A stretch of DNA of 64,000 nt from NCBI GenBank assembly GCA_963816745.1, contig CAWFLQ010000004.1, positions 367,707 to 431,706 of the forward strand. The letters are read 5' to 3'. Under the pieces are notes generated by a model. It had not been told where the DNA came from, ran no database searches, and worked only from the letters and a program-made list of their open reading frames with translations. Positions 1-10,778 of this stretch are shown here, in pieces. This DNA comes from VAZQ01 sp963816745. GTDB lineage: Bacteria; Pseudomonadota; Alphaproteobacteria; Rhizobiales; Xanthobacteraceae. The position numbers were made by a program, and so were the translations under genes. Every line of letters begins with the position of its first letter. The first letter of the stretch is position 1.

Positions 1-43
1 ACACGGCCGCAAAGGTGGCACGCCGGTGCTGCGCGCGCAAATA

Positions 44-700
44 TCAGAACTCGACGTCGAGCTCCTCCAGCTCGTCGGGCTCGGTCTTGGCGGCGGCGAT
101 CCATTCCTCCATGTGCGGCATCGCCATGACGGCCGCGCAATAGGCGGCGCAGTGGCGGTCGAGCTTGACGTCGTAGGTGAGGAAGCGGGTGACGACCGGC
201 GCATACATGGCGTCCGCCATGCAGGGGGCCTGGCCGAACAGGTACGGGCCCTCGGAGGCGGCGAGGCATTCGCGCCAGATGGCCAGCACGCGATCGATGT
301 CGGCCTGCGCGCCCGCCCACACCTTGAAGCCGGGATAGTGCGCCTTGAGGTTCATCGGCAGCGCCGAGCGCAAGTTGCTGAAGCCGGAATGCATCTCGCC
401 GGAGATCGCCCGGCAGCGGGCACGCGCGGCGCGGTCAGCCGGCATGAGCATGGCGTCCGGCTTCAGCTCGTTGAGATATTCGGCGATGGCCAGCGTGTCC
501 CAGATCTTGACGCCGTCATGGGTGAGGCAGGGCACCAGAAACGACGGCGAAAGCAGCAGAAGCTCGGCGCGGGTGGATGGGTCGTCGCTCGCCGCCTGCT
601 GCTCGTCGAAATCGAGACCGGCCATCTTGCAGAGCAGCCAGCCGCGCAACGACCAGGAGCCGTAATTCTTGCTTGCGATGGTGAGCGTAGGCCGGGCCAT
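44..700 (-). CDS. Glutathione S-transferase family protein
   Basis: This 218-residue protein has the two-domain GST layout. An N-terminal thioredoxin-like half carries SKNYGSWSLRGWLL, where the serine/tyrosine cluster is the usual glutathione-activating site, followed by the cis-Pro segment FLVPCLTHDG. A helical C-terminal half contains GQAPCMADAMYAPVVTR, matching the conserved helix-6 'xxSxADxxxxP' motif. The start at MARPTLTI was chosen because it begins right at the first GST beta-strand; an upstream in-frame Met would add 26 unlike residues. It is divergent from the PHA depolymerase and shows no frame break. GSTs of this type are cytosolic; the substrate cannot be told from sequence. Confidence 0.9.
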   Translation of the reverse strand: MARPTLTIASKNYGSWSLRGWLLCKMAGLDFDEQQAASDDPSTRAELLLLSPSFLVPCLTHDGVKIWDTLAIAEYLNELKPDAMLMPADRAARARCRAISGEMHSGFSNLRSALPMNLKAHYPGFKVWAGAQADIDRVLAIWRECLAASEGPYLFGQAPCMADAMYAPVVTRFLTYDVKLDRHCAAYCAAVMAMPHMEEWIAAAKTEPDELEELDVEF

Positions 701-848
701 GGTTAATCCCCCGATTGGCAGGCCACAGAGGGCCCCCCAAGAAATAATCTCGCACTGCAGCATAAAATGCACTAGCATTTTCTGGCCGGGACTTGGGAGC
801 GGCGCCCGTTGAACGGATCGACGGGCGGCCGGGGGGGACTTTTGGGGA

Positions 849-2071
849 ATGCTCTACCAAGTCTACCAGGCCCATTCCGACATCATGGTGCCGGTTCGCA
901 ACTGGGCGGGGTCGGCCCTGGCGGCGATCGGCCGGCCTTTGGCCGGGATCACCGACAACGCCGTCCTGCGCAACCTGACTGCGGCCTATGACCTCATCGC
1001 CCGGGCCGGTCTAACCCATGCACCGTCCCGCCTTCGGGATCGACAGCGTCATGGTCGGCAATCGCGAGGTCGCGGTCCACGAGCGCGCCGCGCTCACGAC
1101 ACCGTTCGGGACGTTGCTGCACTTCAAGAAGGACATCGAGGCGGCGCAGCCGAGCGTGCTCCTGGTCGCCCCGCTGTCCGGGCATTTCGCGACGCTGCTG
1201 CGCGGCACGGTGCGCACCATGCTGCCGGAGCACGACGTCTACATCACCGACTGGCACAATGTCCGCGACGTCGCCCTCGATGCACGGTCGGTTCGGCTTC
1301 GACGAATATATCGAGCACCTGATCCGCTTCCTCGAGGCGATCGGGCCGCGGCGCTCACGTCGTCGCGGTGTGCCAGCCCTGCGTCGCCGCGCTGGTCGCC
1401 ACGGCCGTCATGGCGCAGGACGGCCATGCCGCGCAGCCCCGCAGCATGACCCTGATGGCGGGGCCGATCGACACCCGCGTCAACCCGACCAAGGTCAACG
1501 ATCTCGCCAAGTCGAAATCGATCGAGTGGTTCGAGCAGAACCTGATCGCCACCGTGCCGCTGCGCTATCCCGGCGCGTTCCGCACGGTCTATCCCGGCTT
1601 CGTCCAGCTCGCCGCCTTCATGAGCATGAACATCGAGCGCCATCGTCAAGGCGCATCGCGAGCTCTACGACAACCTGGCGAAAGGCGAGCACGAGAAGGC
1701 GGAGGTGACCAAGGCGTTCTACGACGAATATTTCGCGGTGCTCGACCTGACCGCGGAGTTCTATCTCGAGACCGTGCGGCTCGTGTTCCAGGACCACGCG
1801 CTGCCGGCGGGCCAGCTCGACGTATCGGGGCGAGCGGGTCGAGCCGCGCGCCATCAAGCGCACCATGCTGCTCACGGTCGAGGGCGAGCGCGACGACATC
1901 TGCGCCGTCGGCCAGACCGCGGCCGCGCACGACCTGTGCTCGGGCCTGCGCCCCTATCTCAAGCGCCACCACATGCAGCCGGGCGTCGGGCACTACGGCG
2001 TGTTCAGCGGCAACCGCTGGACCAACCAGATCTATCCGCTGCTGAAGAACGTGATTCTCGCCAGCGAGTAA
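849..2071 (+). pseudogene. phaZ: Intracellular polyhydroxyalkanoate depolymerase PhaZ (frame broken 5 times)
   Basis: Joined across frames the product is about 405 residues and reads as an intracellular PHB depolymerase, which mobilises stored polyhydroxybutyrate granules. Segments in order: MLYQVYQAHSDIMVPVRNWA, then PAFGIDSVMVGNREVAV, the core LLVAPLSGHFATLLRGTVR and VYITDWHNVRDVAL, GRFGFDEYIEHLIRFLEAIG, VVAVCQPCVAALVATAVMA (nucleophile region), MTLMAGPIDTRVNPTKVN, and the C-terminal GVGHYGVFSGNRW with the catalytic His. Each of the five frame changes (near 1015, 1280, 1345, 1645 and 1825) is a shift of one extra base, and no segment is missing between them. It is therefore probably intact in the organism. 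A short gap separates it from the cysteine hydrolase downstream. Confidence 0.85.
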
Positions 2072-2083
2072 GCGCTGATCGCT

Positions 2084-2773
2084 TTGCGCAAGGAGGTTGC
2101 CCTGCCAATCCGGACCATCGCGGCGGAGCCGGCGCCGCTCGACGTCGATACCGGCCGCACCGCGCTCATCATCATTGACATGCAGCGGGATTTTCTGGAG
2201 CCCGGCGGGTTCGGCGCAGCGCTCGGCAACGATGTCTCGCGGCTCGAGGCGGCGGTCGCGCCGTGCGCGGCGGTGCTCGCCGCCGCGCGGCGCTCGGGCA
2301 TGCTCGTCATCCACACCCGAGAAGGGCACCGTCCGGACCTCACCGACGCTCCGCCGCTGAAGGTCGAGCGCGGCGATCCGGCGATGCGCATCGGCGCACC
2401 CGGTCCGATGGGGCGCATCCTCATCCGCGGCGAGCCCGGCCACGACATCATCCCGGAGCTCTATCCGGCCGCCGGCGAACCGGTGATCGACAAGCCGGGG
2501 AAGGGCGCGTTCTATCAGACCGATCTGGAATTGATGCTCAAGAACCGCGGCATCGAGACGCTGCTGGTGTGCGGCGTGACCACCGAGGTCTGCGTCAATA
2601 CCACGGTGCGGGAGGCCAACGACCGCGGCTTCCGCTGCATCGTGCTGGCTGATTGCTGCGCGTCCTACTTTCCGGAATTCCACGACATGGGTTTGAAGAT
2701 GATCAAGGCGCAGGGCGGCATCTTCGGCTCGGTCTCCGCGTCGGCGCCAGTGATCGCGGCGTTGGCAGGGTAG
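2084..2773 (+). CDS. Cysteine hydrolase, isochorismatase superfamily (biuret amidohydrolase-like)
   Basis: The 229-residue protein has the isochorismatase-fold catalytic triad: Asp32 in LIIIDMQRDF, the lysine of DKPGKGAF (residues 136-143) and Cys170 in CGVTTEVCVNTT. Several stretches resemble characterised biuret hydrolases closely, in particular HTREGHRPDL, GRILIRGEPGHDIIPELYP and REANDRG. A C-N hydrolase acting on biuret or a related ureide (ureidoacrylate type) is therefore a better guess than isochorismate. No signal peptide is seen, so it should be cytosolic. The stop codon is TAG inside the left arm of a palindromic repeat that begins at the gene end. It lies 12 bp after phaZ, but a functional link is not obvious. 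Confidence 0.85.
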   Translation: MRKEVALPIRTIAAEPAPLDVDTGRTALIIIDMQRDFLEPGGFGAALGNDVSRLEAAVAPCAAVLAAARRSGMLVIHTREGHRPDLTDAPPLKVERGDPAMRIGAPGPMGRILIRGEPGHDIIPELYPAAGEPVIDKPGKGAFYQTDLELMLKNRGIETLLVCGVTTEVCVNTTVREANDRGFRCIVLADCCASYFPEFHDMGLKMIKAQGGIFGSVSASAPVIAALAG

Positions 2774-2877
2774 GTTGGGTCGAGTTCTTCACGAGACCCA
2801 ACAATCGACCCATTGCATGGCGCGGCCTCGAAGCGTTGGGTCTCGCAAAGGGCTCGACCCAACCTACACGCTCATGC
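2770..2877. repeat. Dispersed palindromic repeat (GTAGGTTGGGTCGAG arms)
   Basis: The left arm GTAGGTTGGGTCGAG is matched by the right arm CTCGACCCAACCTAC. A second nested pair, CGAGACCCAAC and GTTGGGTCTCG, lies inside, so the whole 108 bp can fold into a long imperfect hairpin. It sits between two convergent genes and its first TAG is the stop codon of the cysteine hydrolase. Repeats of this style are scattered through Hyphomicrobiales genomes. It may also act as a bidirectional terminator. Confidence 0.8.
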
Positions 2878-2889
2878 CCACCCCGCATT

Positions 2890-4084
<1,195 letters not shown>

Positions 4085-4117
4085 GACGTTTCGTGCGCGT
4101 GTCGCGCGCGTCGCCGC

Positions 4118-5130
4118 TCAGCGACATCGAGCGCTATTGGATCTCTCGATGCCGGCCTTGTTGATGATGTCGCGCCACTTGGCGATCTCGGAGGCGATGA
4201 ACTTCGTGAGCTCCTCGGGCGGTGGCGGTGACGGACCTCGGCGCCCTGCTCGGTGAAGCGTGCCTGCACGGCCGGATCCTTCAGCGCGGCGGTCGAACTC
4301 CTTGTTGAGCTTGCGCGACGATCGGCTTCGGGGTTCCTTTGCGGAGCCAGCATCACGAACCAGCCGGAGTTGTCGTAGTTCGGCAGGCCGGCCTCGGCGG
4401 TGGTCGGCACGTTGGGGAGCGCCGTCATCCGCGTCTTGCTCGCGACCGCCAGCGCATTGGCGCCGCCGCTGTTGAGCGCCGCCAGCACGTTCGGCAGCCA
4501 CTGGAAGCCGAGCGGCACCGCGCCGGCGATCAGGTCCGGCGTGTATTGCGCGATGTTGCGATACGGCACGTGGGTGAGCTTGACGCCGACGACCTGCTCG
4601 AAATAGGCGCCCGACAGATGCTGCGAGCTGCCGATGCCGACCGAGCCGTAGTTGAGCTGGTTGGGACGATCCTTGGCATAGGCGATGAGCTCGCTCAGCG
4701 TCTTCACCGGCAGCTTGGCGCTCGCCACCACGACGATGGGGAACACGCCGAACATCGAGATCGCCTCGAAATCCTTCTCGGGGTCGTAGCCGAGGATCCT
4801 TGTAGAGCGTGCGTGTTGGAGGCGATGCGGGCCGGAGCCGGTCCCCACCAGGGTGTAGCCGTCGGGCGCGGCCTTGGACGCCTGCAGCGTGCCGATATTG
4901 CCGCCGGCGCCGGGCCGGTTGTCGACGACGAATGGCTGGCCCAGCGACTTGCCCGCGCGCTCGAGCAGGATGCGCGTGACCACGTCGCTCGCGCTGCCGC
5001 CGGCAAACGGAATGATCACCTGGATCGGCCGCGTCGGATAGGTCTGCGCGTCGGCCGCCGTGCCAGCGAGGATGGTGGCAAGCGCGGTGAGCGCGCCCAG
5101 CGCAATCCGGCTCCGTCGTGTCGTCGTCAT
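4118..5130 (-). pseudogene. Bug-family (tripartite tricarboxylate transporter) solute-binding protein, frame broken
   Basis: The product is a periplasmic Bug/TctC receptor. A signal peptide (MTTTRRSRIALGALTALAT, ending near AADAQ) is followed by the family-typical YPTRPIQVIIPFAGGSASD, VVDNRPGAGGNIGTLQASK, APDGYTLVGTGSGP, VGIGSSQHLSGAYF and VPTTAEAGLPNYDNSGWF. Around 4800-4840 the frame shifts three times in quick succession and returns to the original frame. The last 70 residues change frame more than once before ending in IASEIAKWRDIINKAGIE. No TctA/TctB membrane partners are nearby, as is common for Bug proteins. It is divergent from the UbiD gene with 99 bp between starts and is probably co-transcribed with the monooxygenase. 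Confidence 0.8.
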
Positions 5131-5229
5131 GGGTTTCCCTTCGGTTGCAATCGAGCGCTGGTGGGACGAGTTGGCCCCGCCTCCCGGCTGATGATACATT
5201 CTTGTTACACCATTCCCATCGAGAGCAGT

Positions 5230-6693
5230 ATGACCGACATCCGCCGAGCCATTCAACCCGCGGCAAAACCAGCGCCGGAGCGGACGCACGGCGACAATGC
5301 GCCGCAACCGATACGCTCCCTGCGCGACTGGCTCGACCATCTCGCCGCGCGCGAGCGCCTCGTCGGTGGTCAAGCCCGGCACCAACCTGCGGTTCGAGCT
5401 GGCGGCCATCGCCAAGCGCCTCGACGGGCAGCGCGCCACGCTGTTCCCGAGGCCGGACGGGCACGCGATCCCGGTGGTGTCCGGTCTCGTGTCCGATCGC
5501 GGCTGGATGGCCGAGGCCATGGGCGTGGAGCCCGCCGAGGTGCTGGCACGCTTCCAGGACGCCGCGCTCAATCCGATCCCGTGGCGGGAGACCACATCGG
5601 CGCCCGCGCAGGAGGTCGTGCACCGGCAGGTCGACCTCGCGCGGCAACTTCCGCTTCCCGATTCACAACGAGCACGACAGCGGGCCCTACGTCACCGCCG
5701 GGCTGATGATCACGCGCAATCCGCGCACCGGAAAGCAGAACGTCTCGATCCACCGCTGCCAGCTGAGCGGGCCGAACCGCCTCGGCGTGCTGCTGCTGCC
5801 GCGCCACGCCCACATGTTCTTCGAGATGGCGGAGCAGCGGCGGCAAGCCGCTCGAGGCGGCGATCGTCGTCGGCGTCGATCCGCTCACGCTGCTCGCCTC
5901 GCAGGCGATCGCGCCGATCGACGTCGACGAGCTCGACGATCGCGGGCGCGCTGCATCGGCGGCCGCTGCCGGTGGTGAAATGCCTGACCAGCGAGCTGCG
6001 CGTGCCGGCGGAGGCGGAGATCGTGATCGAGGGCCGCTTCCTGCCGGGCGTGCGCGAGCCGGAAGGCCCGTTCGGCGAGTTTCCGCAATATTACGGCGAG
6101 CGCGCCAACCGCCACGTGATGGAGATCGACGCGGTCACGCATCGCAAGGACGCGATCTTCCACACCATCGTCGGCGGCGGGCTCGAGCATCTGCTGCTCG
6201 GCGCGATCCCGCGCGAGGCGACGCTTGCTGGCGCATCTGCAGCGCAGCGTTCCCGAACGTGCGCGACGTGCATCTCGCGCGCGGCGGCGTGTGCCGCTAT
6301 CACCTCTATGTGCAGATCCGCAAGCGCCAGGAGGGCGAGGCCAAGAACATCATGCTCGGCGCGTTCGCCGGCCACTACGACGTCAAGCACGTGATCGTGG
6401 TCGACGAGGACGTCGACATCCACAATCCGGCCGAGGTCGAGTGGGCGGTGGCGACGCGCTTCCAGGCCGACCGCGATCTCGTGGTCATCGCGCGAGAGCC
6501 AGGGCTCGAAGCTCGATCCGTCGACCCGCGACGGCGTCGGCGCCAAGATGGGCCTCGATGCGACCAAGCCGCTTTCGGCGCCGACGAGATGGTGTTCAAG
6601 CGCATCCGCGTGCCGGGCGAGGAGAAGGTCGACGTCGGCGCGCTGCTCGCCGGCACCGGCAATGCGAACTGGCGGGATGCACTGAAGCGTTAG
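5230..6693 (+). pseudogene. UbiD family (de)carboxylase (frame broken about 8 times)
   Basis: Pieced together, this is a UbiD-type decarboxylase of about 480 residues that would use prenylated FMN to (de)carboxylate an aromatic or alpha,beta-unsaturated acid. Recognisable segments are GLMITRNPRTGKQNVSIHR, EIVIEGRFLPGVREPEGPFG with the catalytic Glu region EGPFGEFPQYYG, DAIFHTIVGGGLEHLLLG, RYHLYVQIRKRQEGEAKN and VDEDVDIHNPAEVEWAVATR. Frame changes fall near 5375, 5650, 5840, 5935, 6225, 6260, 6500 and 6570; seven fit one extra base. No ubiX-like prenyltransferase is in the window. It lies opposite a Bug receptor and FAD monooxygenase, which fits aromatic acid metabolism, and its stop overlaps the convergent SDR stop. 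Confidence 0.8.
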
Positions 6694-7436
6694 ACCGCGA
6701 GGAACCGCCCGGCGTCGGCGACGATTCTCGTGCCGGTGCTCACCTTGAGATGCGTGATGCAGGCCATCACCGTGCGCGCGATGTCCTCGGGCTCGACCAC
6801 GCGCTTGAGCGGCGTGCCCTCGGCGATCTTCTCCAGTTGCGGGCGGCCGCGTCCGGCGACGAAGTCGGTGGCGACCGCGGCGGGCGAAACGCAGAGCACG
6901 CGGATCGCAGGACCCAGCACGCGCGCCAGCGACAAAGTCATCGTGTCGAGCGCAGCCTTGGAGGCGCAGTAGCCGATATTGCTGCCGGAGCCGGTGAAGG
7001 CCGAGATCGACGAGACGTTGACGATCACGCTGTCGCCGCCGACGCGCAGCAGCGGAACCATTGCACGGATCATGGAGAACGGCCCGCGCACATTGGCCAC
7101 CAGGATGGAGTCGAGCAAGGCATCGTCGAGCGCGTCGAGCTGCGCATGCGGGACCGGACGGGTGAAGCCGGCCGAGTTCACCAGCACGTCCGCGCGGCCA
7201 TAGGCCTTGCCGATCTCGTCGGCGGCGCGCCGCACCGACGCGGAATCCTCGACCGCGAGATGCTGCGCGCGGTGGTTACCCTTGGGCAGCTGTGTGATCA
7301 GCGCCCGCGCGCGATCCTCGCCTTTGTTGTAGCAGACGACCACACCAGCGCCTTCGTCGGCGAGCATGCGCACCGTGGCCGCGCCGATGCCGCTGCTGCC
7401 GCCTGTGACGACGGCGACTTTGTCCTTCAAGAGCAT
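6690..7436 (-). CDS. SDR family NAD(P)-dependent oxidoreductase
   Basis: This is a classical short-chain dehydrogenase of 248 residues. The cofactor motif TGGSSGIG is at residues 11-18, NSAG at 87-90, the active-site Ser at 142-143, and the catalytic YCASK at 156-160. Most of the C-terminal substrate loop is family-neutral, so the substrate is unknown. FabG-like 3-oxoacyl reductase activity is a generic alternative, since the C-terminal GTRIVADAGRF resembles the usual FabG 'G..i.vDGG' ending. The frame is intact. The stop overlaps the UbiD stop convergently, and a palindromic repeat lies between its start and hmgA. Confidence 0.88.
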   Translation of the reverse strand: MLLKDKVAVVTGGSSGIGAATVRMLADEGAGVVVCYNKGEDRARALITQLPKGNHRAQHLAVEDSASVRRAADEIGKAYGRADVLVNSAGFTRPVPHAQLDALDDALLDSILVANVRGPFSMIRAMVPLLRVGGDSVIVNVSSISAFTGSGSNIGYCASKAALDTMTLSLARVLGPAIRVLCVSPAAVATDFVAGRGRPQLEKIAEGTPLKRVVEPEDIARTVMACITHLKVSTGTRIVADAGRFLAV

Positions 7437-7452
7437 TGCGATTTCCTTGATT

Positions 7453-7540
7453 GTAGCCCGGATGGAGCGCAGCGAAATCCGGGGCGGGGGTGCCGCGCGG
7501 AGAGGCCCACCCGCATTACGCTTCGCTCCATGCGGGCTAC
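7453..7540. repeat. Dispersed palindromic repeat (GTAGCCCGGATGGAGCGCAG arms)
   Basis: The left arm GTAGCCCGGATGGAGCG and the right arm CGCTCCATGCGGGCTAC are imperfect inverted repeats enclosing about 50 bp. This is the familiar 'GTAGCCCGGATG-AGCG-AAGCG' type of repeat found between genes in Bradyrhizobium-related genomes. It fills most of the space between the SDR start and the hmgA stop. Confidence 0.82.
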
Positions 7541-7560
7541 GGCGATAGAATTTTGGAAAA

Positions 7561-8916
7561 CTACCAGTCCTTGCGCTTGGGGTCGAAGTTCTTCTTCAGC
7601 CCTTTCCAGCAGTCCGGATAGCCGCGGTCGAGCAATTCCAGCTTCGATGCGAACGCCGTTGGGCTCAGCGGATAGCGCGTCTCGAACATGAATGCCATGG
7701 TCCCGGACAGTTTTTGCGGCTTGAGCGGCGCGCGCGACGCGCCTTCGAACGCCTCGGTGTCGGGGCCGTGGGCAATGAGCGCGTTGTGCAGGCTCATGCC
7801 GCCCGGCACGAAGCCGCCGGGCTTGGCGTCGTACACGCCGTAGATCAGGCCCATGAACTCGCTCATGACGTTCATGTGGTACCAGGGCGGCCGGAACGAG
7901 TCCTCCATCACCAGCCAGCGCTCCGGGAAGATGACGAAGTCAACATTGGCGGTGCCGGGCCGCTCCGAGGCCGACGTCAACACGGTGTAGATCGACGGGT
8001 CCGGGTGATCGAACAGCGTGGCTCCCACGGGAGCAAAGCGGCGCAGGTCGTACTTGCACGGCGCGTAGTTGCCGTGCCAGGCGACGACGTCGAGCGGCGA
8101 CTGCTTGATGTCGGTCTTGTAGAGCTTGCCGCCCGACTTCACGTAGAGCTCGCACGGCTTCTCGATGTCCTCGTAGGCGGCGCAGGGGTAGAGAAAATCG
8201 CGCGCATTGGCGAGGCAGTTGGCGCCGATCGGTCCGCGTTCCGGCAGCTCGAAATAGGCGCCGTAGTTCTCGCAGATGTAGCCGCGCGCGACACCGTCGA
8301 GCGGGTCGACCGCGAATTTGAGGCCGCGCGGGATGACGCAGACTTCGCCGGGCGTGACCTCGATCAGGCCGCACTCGGTGCGAAGCCGCAGGCCGTTGAG
8401 CTGCGGGACGATGAGCAGCTCGCCATCGGCGTTATAGAAGTATTTGTCATCCATCGGCTTGGTGGCGAGGTAGACGTGGCTCGCCATGCCGAGCTGCAGT
8501 GAGGCGTCACCACAGGTCGTGATGGTGCGCAGACCGTCGAGGAAATCGAGCGGCTCGTCCGGCACCGGAATCGGGTTCCAGCGCAACTGCCCGATCGGAA
8601 GATCGCTCTCGTCCTGGCAGGGCGCGGTGCGCAGGTATCCGCGATCGACCTCGCGGAAGCCGCTCGCGTGCAGGGCGGAGGGGCGGATGCGATAGAACCA
8701 GGTGCGCCGGTTGATGGCGCGTGGGGCTGTGAAGGCGGTGCCGCTCAACTGCTCGGCATAGAGGCCGTAGGGCGCCCGCTGCGGCGAGTTGCGTCCGATG
8801 GGGAGCGCGCCGTCGAGGGCCTCGGTTTCATGGGTGCCGAGGAAGCCGGACTGGTAGGGCAGCGCAGCCCCCGCGGCCTTGGCCGACGCGCTGCGTGTGG
8901 CGGGTTTGTCGAGCAT
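7561..8916 (-). CDS. hmgA: Homogentisate 1,2-dioxygenase
   Basis: This 451-residue cytosolic Fe(II) dioxygenase opens the homogentisate ring to maleylacetoacetate in tyrosine/phenylalanine catabolism. The length matches the family. The iron ligands are visible in order: His and Glu in WYHMNVMSEFMGLIYG, and His in SLHNALIAHGPD. Other conserved parts are LPYQSGFLGTHETEA at the N-terminus and VTPGEVCVIPRGLKFAVD in the middle. The start at MLDKPATRS was chosen because GGGAGG sits at the right distance upstream; an upstream Met adds 19 unlike residues. hppD, encoding the preceding enzyme, lies upstream on the same strand. Later genes (maiA, fahA) are not in this window. Confidence 0.95.
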   Translation of the reverse strand: MLDKPATRSASAKAAGAALPYQSGFLGTHETEALDGALPIGRNSPQRAPYGLYAEQLSGTAFTAPRAINRRTWFYRIRPSALHASGFREVDRGYLRTAPCQDESDLPIGQLRWNPIPVPDEPLDFLDGLRTITTCGDASLQLGMASHVYLATKPMDDKYFYNADGELLIVPQLNGLRLRTECGLIEVTPGEVCVIPRGLKFAVDPLDGVARGYICENYGAYFELPERGPIGANCLANARDFLYPCAAYEDIEKPCELYVKSGGKLYKTDIKQSPLDVVAWHGNYAPCKYDLRRFAPVGATLFDHPDPSIYTVLTSASERPGTANVDFVIFPERWLVMEDSFRPPWYHMNVMSEFMGLIYGVYDAKPGGFVPGGMSLHNALIAHGPDTEAFEGASRAPLKPQKLSGTMAFMFETRYPLSPTAFASKLELLDRGYPDCWKGLKKNFDPKRKDW

Positions 8917-9012
8917 TGCTGCCTCCCATGACGGGCCAACTTCGTGAGCGTTGTCTGCCGGAAGATATAGCACCGAGCATGCCGATCAGACTATCCCTCG
9001 CGGGCGCGCAAC

Positions 9013-10113
9013 TCATGCGGTCAGCACGCCGCGCTCGATCTGGTCCGCTTCGATCGATTCGAACAGCGCCTTGAAGTTGCCCTCGCCGAAGCCGTCGTCG
9101 CCCTTCCTCTGGATGAATTCGAAGAAGATCGGGCCGATCACGGTCTTGGAGAAGATTTGCAGCAGCACCCGCGTGGTGCCGCCGTTCACCACGCCTTCGC
9201 CGTCGATGAGGATGCCGTGTTTCTTCATGCGCTGGATCGGCTCCTGGTGGCCTTTCACGCGCGCGCGCGACATCTCGTAATAAGCGTTCGGCGGTCCCGG
9301 CATGAACTCGAGCCCGCGCGCGGCGATGGCATCGGTTGCCGCATAGATGTCGTTGGTGCCGACGGCGATGTGCTGGATGCCTTCGCCCTTATACTGCTTC
9401 AGGTATTCCTCGATCTGGCTCTTGTCGTCGGCGCTTTCGTTGATCGGGATGCGGATCTTCCCGCACGGCGAGGTGAGCGCGCGGCTGTGCAAGCCAGTGA
9501 GCTTGCCCTCGATATTGAAGAAGCGAATTTCGCGGAAGTTGAAGGTTTCGGAATAGAACCGGTACCACGTATCCATGTTGCCGCGCCGCACGTTGTGCGT
9601 CAGGTGATCGAGATAGTGGAAGCCCACGCCCTTGGGTTTCGGATCGCGCGCGCTGAGCCACCTGAAATCTTTGTCGTAGGCCGAGCCCTTGGCGCCGTAC
9701 GTGTCCACGAAATAGAGGAGCGAGCCGCCGATGCCGATGACGGCGGGCACGTCCAATGTCTTGTCGGCGCCCGTGTATTCGGTGGCGCCGAGATCGACCG
9801 CGCGCTTGAGCGCGTGCCGCGCATCGACGACGCGCCACGCCATCGCGGGGGCGCAAGGACCATGCTGGGCGACGAAGCGCGAGGCATGCGTGCCGGGCTC
9901 GCGGTTGACGACGTAGTTGATGTCGCCCTGCCGGTAGAGCGAGATGTTTCGCGTCTTGTGCCTCGCGACCTCGGCATAGCCCATGCGCGCGAACAGCGCG
10001 TCGAGCTTGGCCGGCTCAGGATGGTTGAACTCCACAAACTCGAATCCGTCCGTGCCGGCGGGATTTTGGGCGCTGATCGTGGCGGGCGGTGCGTCGTGGG
10101 GGAACGGACCCAT
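9013..10113 (-). CDS. hppD: 4-hydroxyphenylpyruvate dioxygenase
   Basis: This converts 4-hydroxyphenylpyruvate to homogentisate, the substrate of the adjacent HmgA. The 366-residue protein shows the two vicinal-oxygen-chelate halves. The iron ligands are His in YLDHLTHNVRRG, His in GIQHIAVGTNDI and Glu in PIFFEFIQRKGDDGFGEGNF, which is the diagnostic C-terminal HPPD signature. The start at MGPFPHDAPP is supported by an upstream GAGGA; a longer frame would add 23 residues without similarity. It is transcribed toward hmgA and is divergent from an Lrp/AsnC-type regulator, which probably controls it. Confidence 0.95.
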   Translation of the reverse strand: MGPFPHDAPPATISAQNPAGTDGFEFVEFNHPEPAKLDALFARMGYAEVARHKTRNISLYRQGDINYVVNREPGTHASRFVAQHGPCAPAMAWRVVDARHALKRAVDLGATEYTGADKTLDVPAVIGIGGSLLYFVDTYGAKGSAYDKDFRWLSARDPKPKGVGFHYLDHLTHNVRRGNMDTWYRFYSETFNFREIRFFNIEGKLTGLHSRALTSPCGKIRIPINESADDKSQIEEYLKQYKGEGIQHIAVGTNDIYAATDAIAARGLEFMPGPPNAYYEMSRARVKGHQEPIQRMKKHGILIDGEGVVNGGTTRVLLQIFSKTVIGPIFFEFIQRKGDDGFGEGNFKALFESIEADQIERGVLTA

Positions 10114-10204
10114 GCTGTGTCCTCGCGTAGGTTTGCCGATTGCAGCAATTTTGACGCATCGACACTGCCGAGAGGTGTGCAAAATGCGTGTTGTTTGCGA
10201 CGAG

Positions 10205-10232
10205 CATGCAATATATGATCATATTTAAGTTG
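10205..10232. promoter_or_regulatory. Candidate operator palindrome between hppD and lrp-type regulator
   Basis: A perfect 12-bp palindrome, ATATGATCATAT (10213-10224), lies in an unusually AT-rich patch. It is about 28 bp before the Lrp-type start and 100 bp before hppD. Lrp/AsnC proteins often bind AT-rich dyads near their own promoters. The assignment is an inference from position and symmetry only. Confidence 0.45.
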
Positions 10233-10251
10233 ATATACGCGGGAATCGTGC

Positions 10252-10770
10252 ATGGACGACTTCGACATCAAGCTGTTGAGTGCGTTGCAGGACGACGGCC
10301 GGCTGACCAACTACGACCTCGCCGAGCGGGTCGGCCTGTCGGCCTCGCAATGCTCCCGGCGCCGGCAGGCGCTGGAGGACGCCGGCGTCATCGGCAGCTA
10401 TCACGCCGCGCTATCGGCGCAGGCGCTCGGGCTCGACGTGATCGTGTTCGTGCAGGTCACCTTGGCGACCCACTCGCCCGACAACTCCAAACGTTTCATG
10501 AAGCTGATCGAGGGTCTCGAGGAAGTGCAGGAGGCCTATTCGCTGACCGGCGAGGCGGACTACCTGGTCAAGCTGGCGGTGCCGGATCTCAAGGCGCTCT
10601 CGCACATTCTCAACGACGTGTTCCTGCCGCACGAAAGCGTCGCGCACGTGCGCTCGTCGATCGTGCTCGATCGCCTCAAGCAGACCATGCGGCTGCCGCT
10701 CGGGCATCTCGGCGACGACGTACGCTCCGAGAGGAAATCGCGGCCCAAACGTGCCGCGAAACGTTCTTAG
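10252..10770 (+). CDS. Lrp/AsnC family transcriptional regulator
   Basis: This 172-residue regulator has an N-terminal winged helix-turn-helix (about residues 18-43, LTNYDLAERVGLSASQCSRR) and a C-terminal RAM ligand-sensing domain containing VFVQVTLATHSPDNSKRF and YSLTGEADYLVKLAVPDL. Family members form octamers or hexadecamers and sense amino acids. Its divergent position next to hppD-hmgA suggests control of tyrosine/phenylalanine degradation. An AT-rich palindrome in the shared promoter is a plausible binding site. The basic C-terminal tail RKSRPKRAAKRS is a minor extension of the family core. Confidence 0.9.
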   Translation: MDDFDIKLLSALQDDGRLTNYDLAERVGLSASQCSRRRQALEDAGVIGSYHAALSAQALGLDVIVFVQVTLATHSPDNSKRFMKLIEGLEEVQEAYSLTGEADYLVKLAVPDLKALSHILNDVFLPHESVAHVRSSIVLDRLKQTMRLPLGHLGDDVRSERKSRPKRAAKRS

Positions 10771-10778
10771 ATTGCGCG

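Noticed and set aside
849..2071. Programmed ribosomal frameshifting as the cause of frame changes in phaZ and others
   Set aside because: There are far too many shifts, they are in the same direction, lack slippery heptamers, and affect unrelated housekeeping-type genes.
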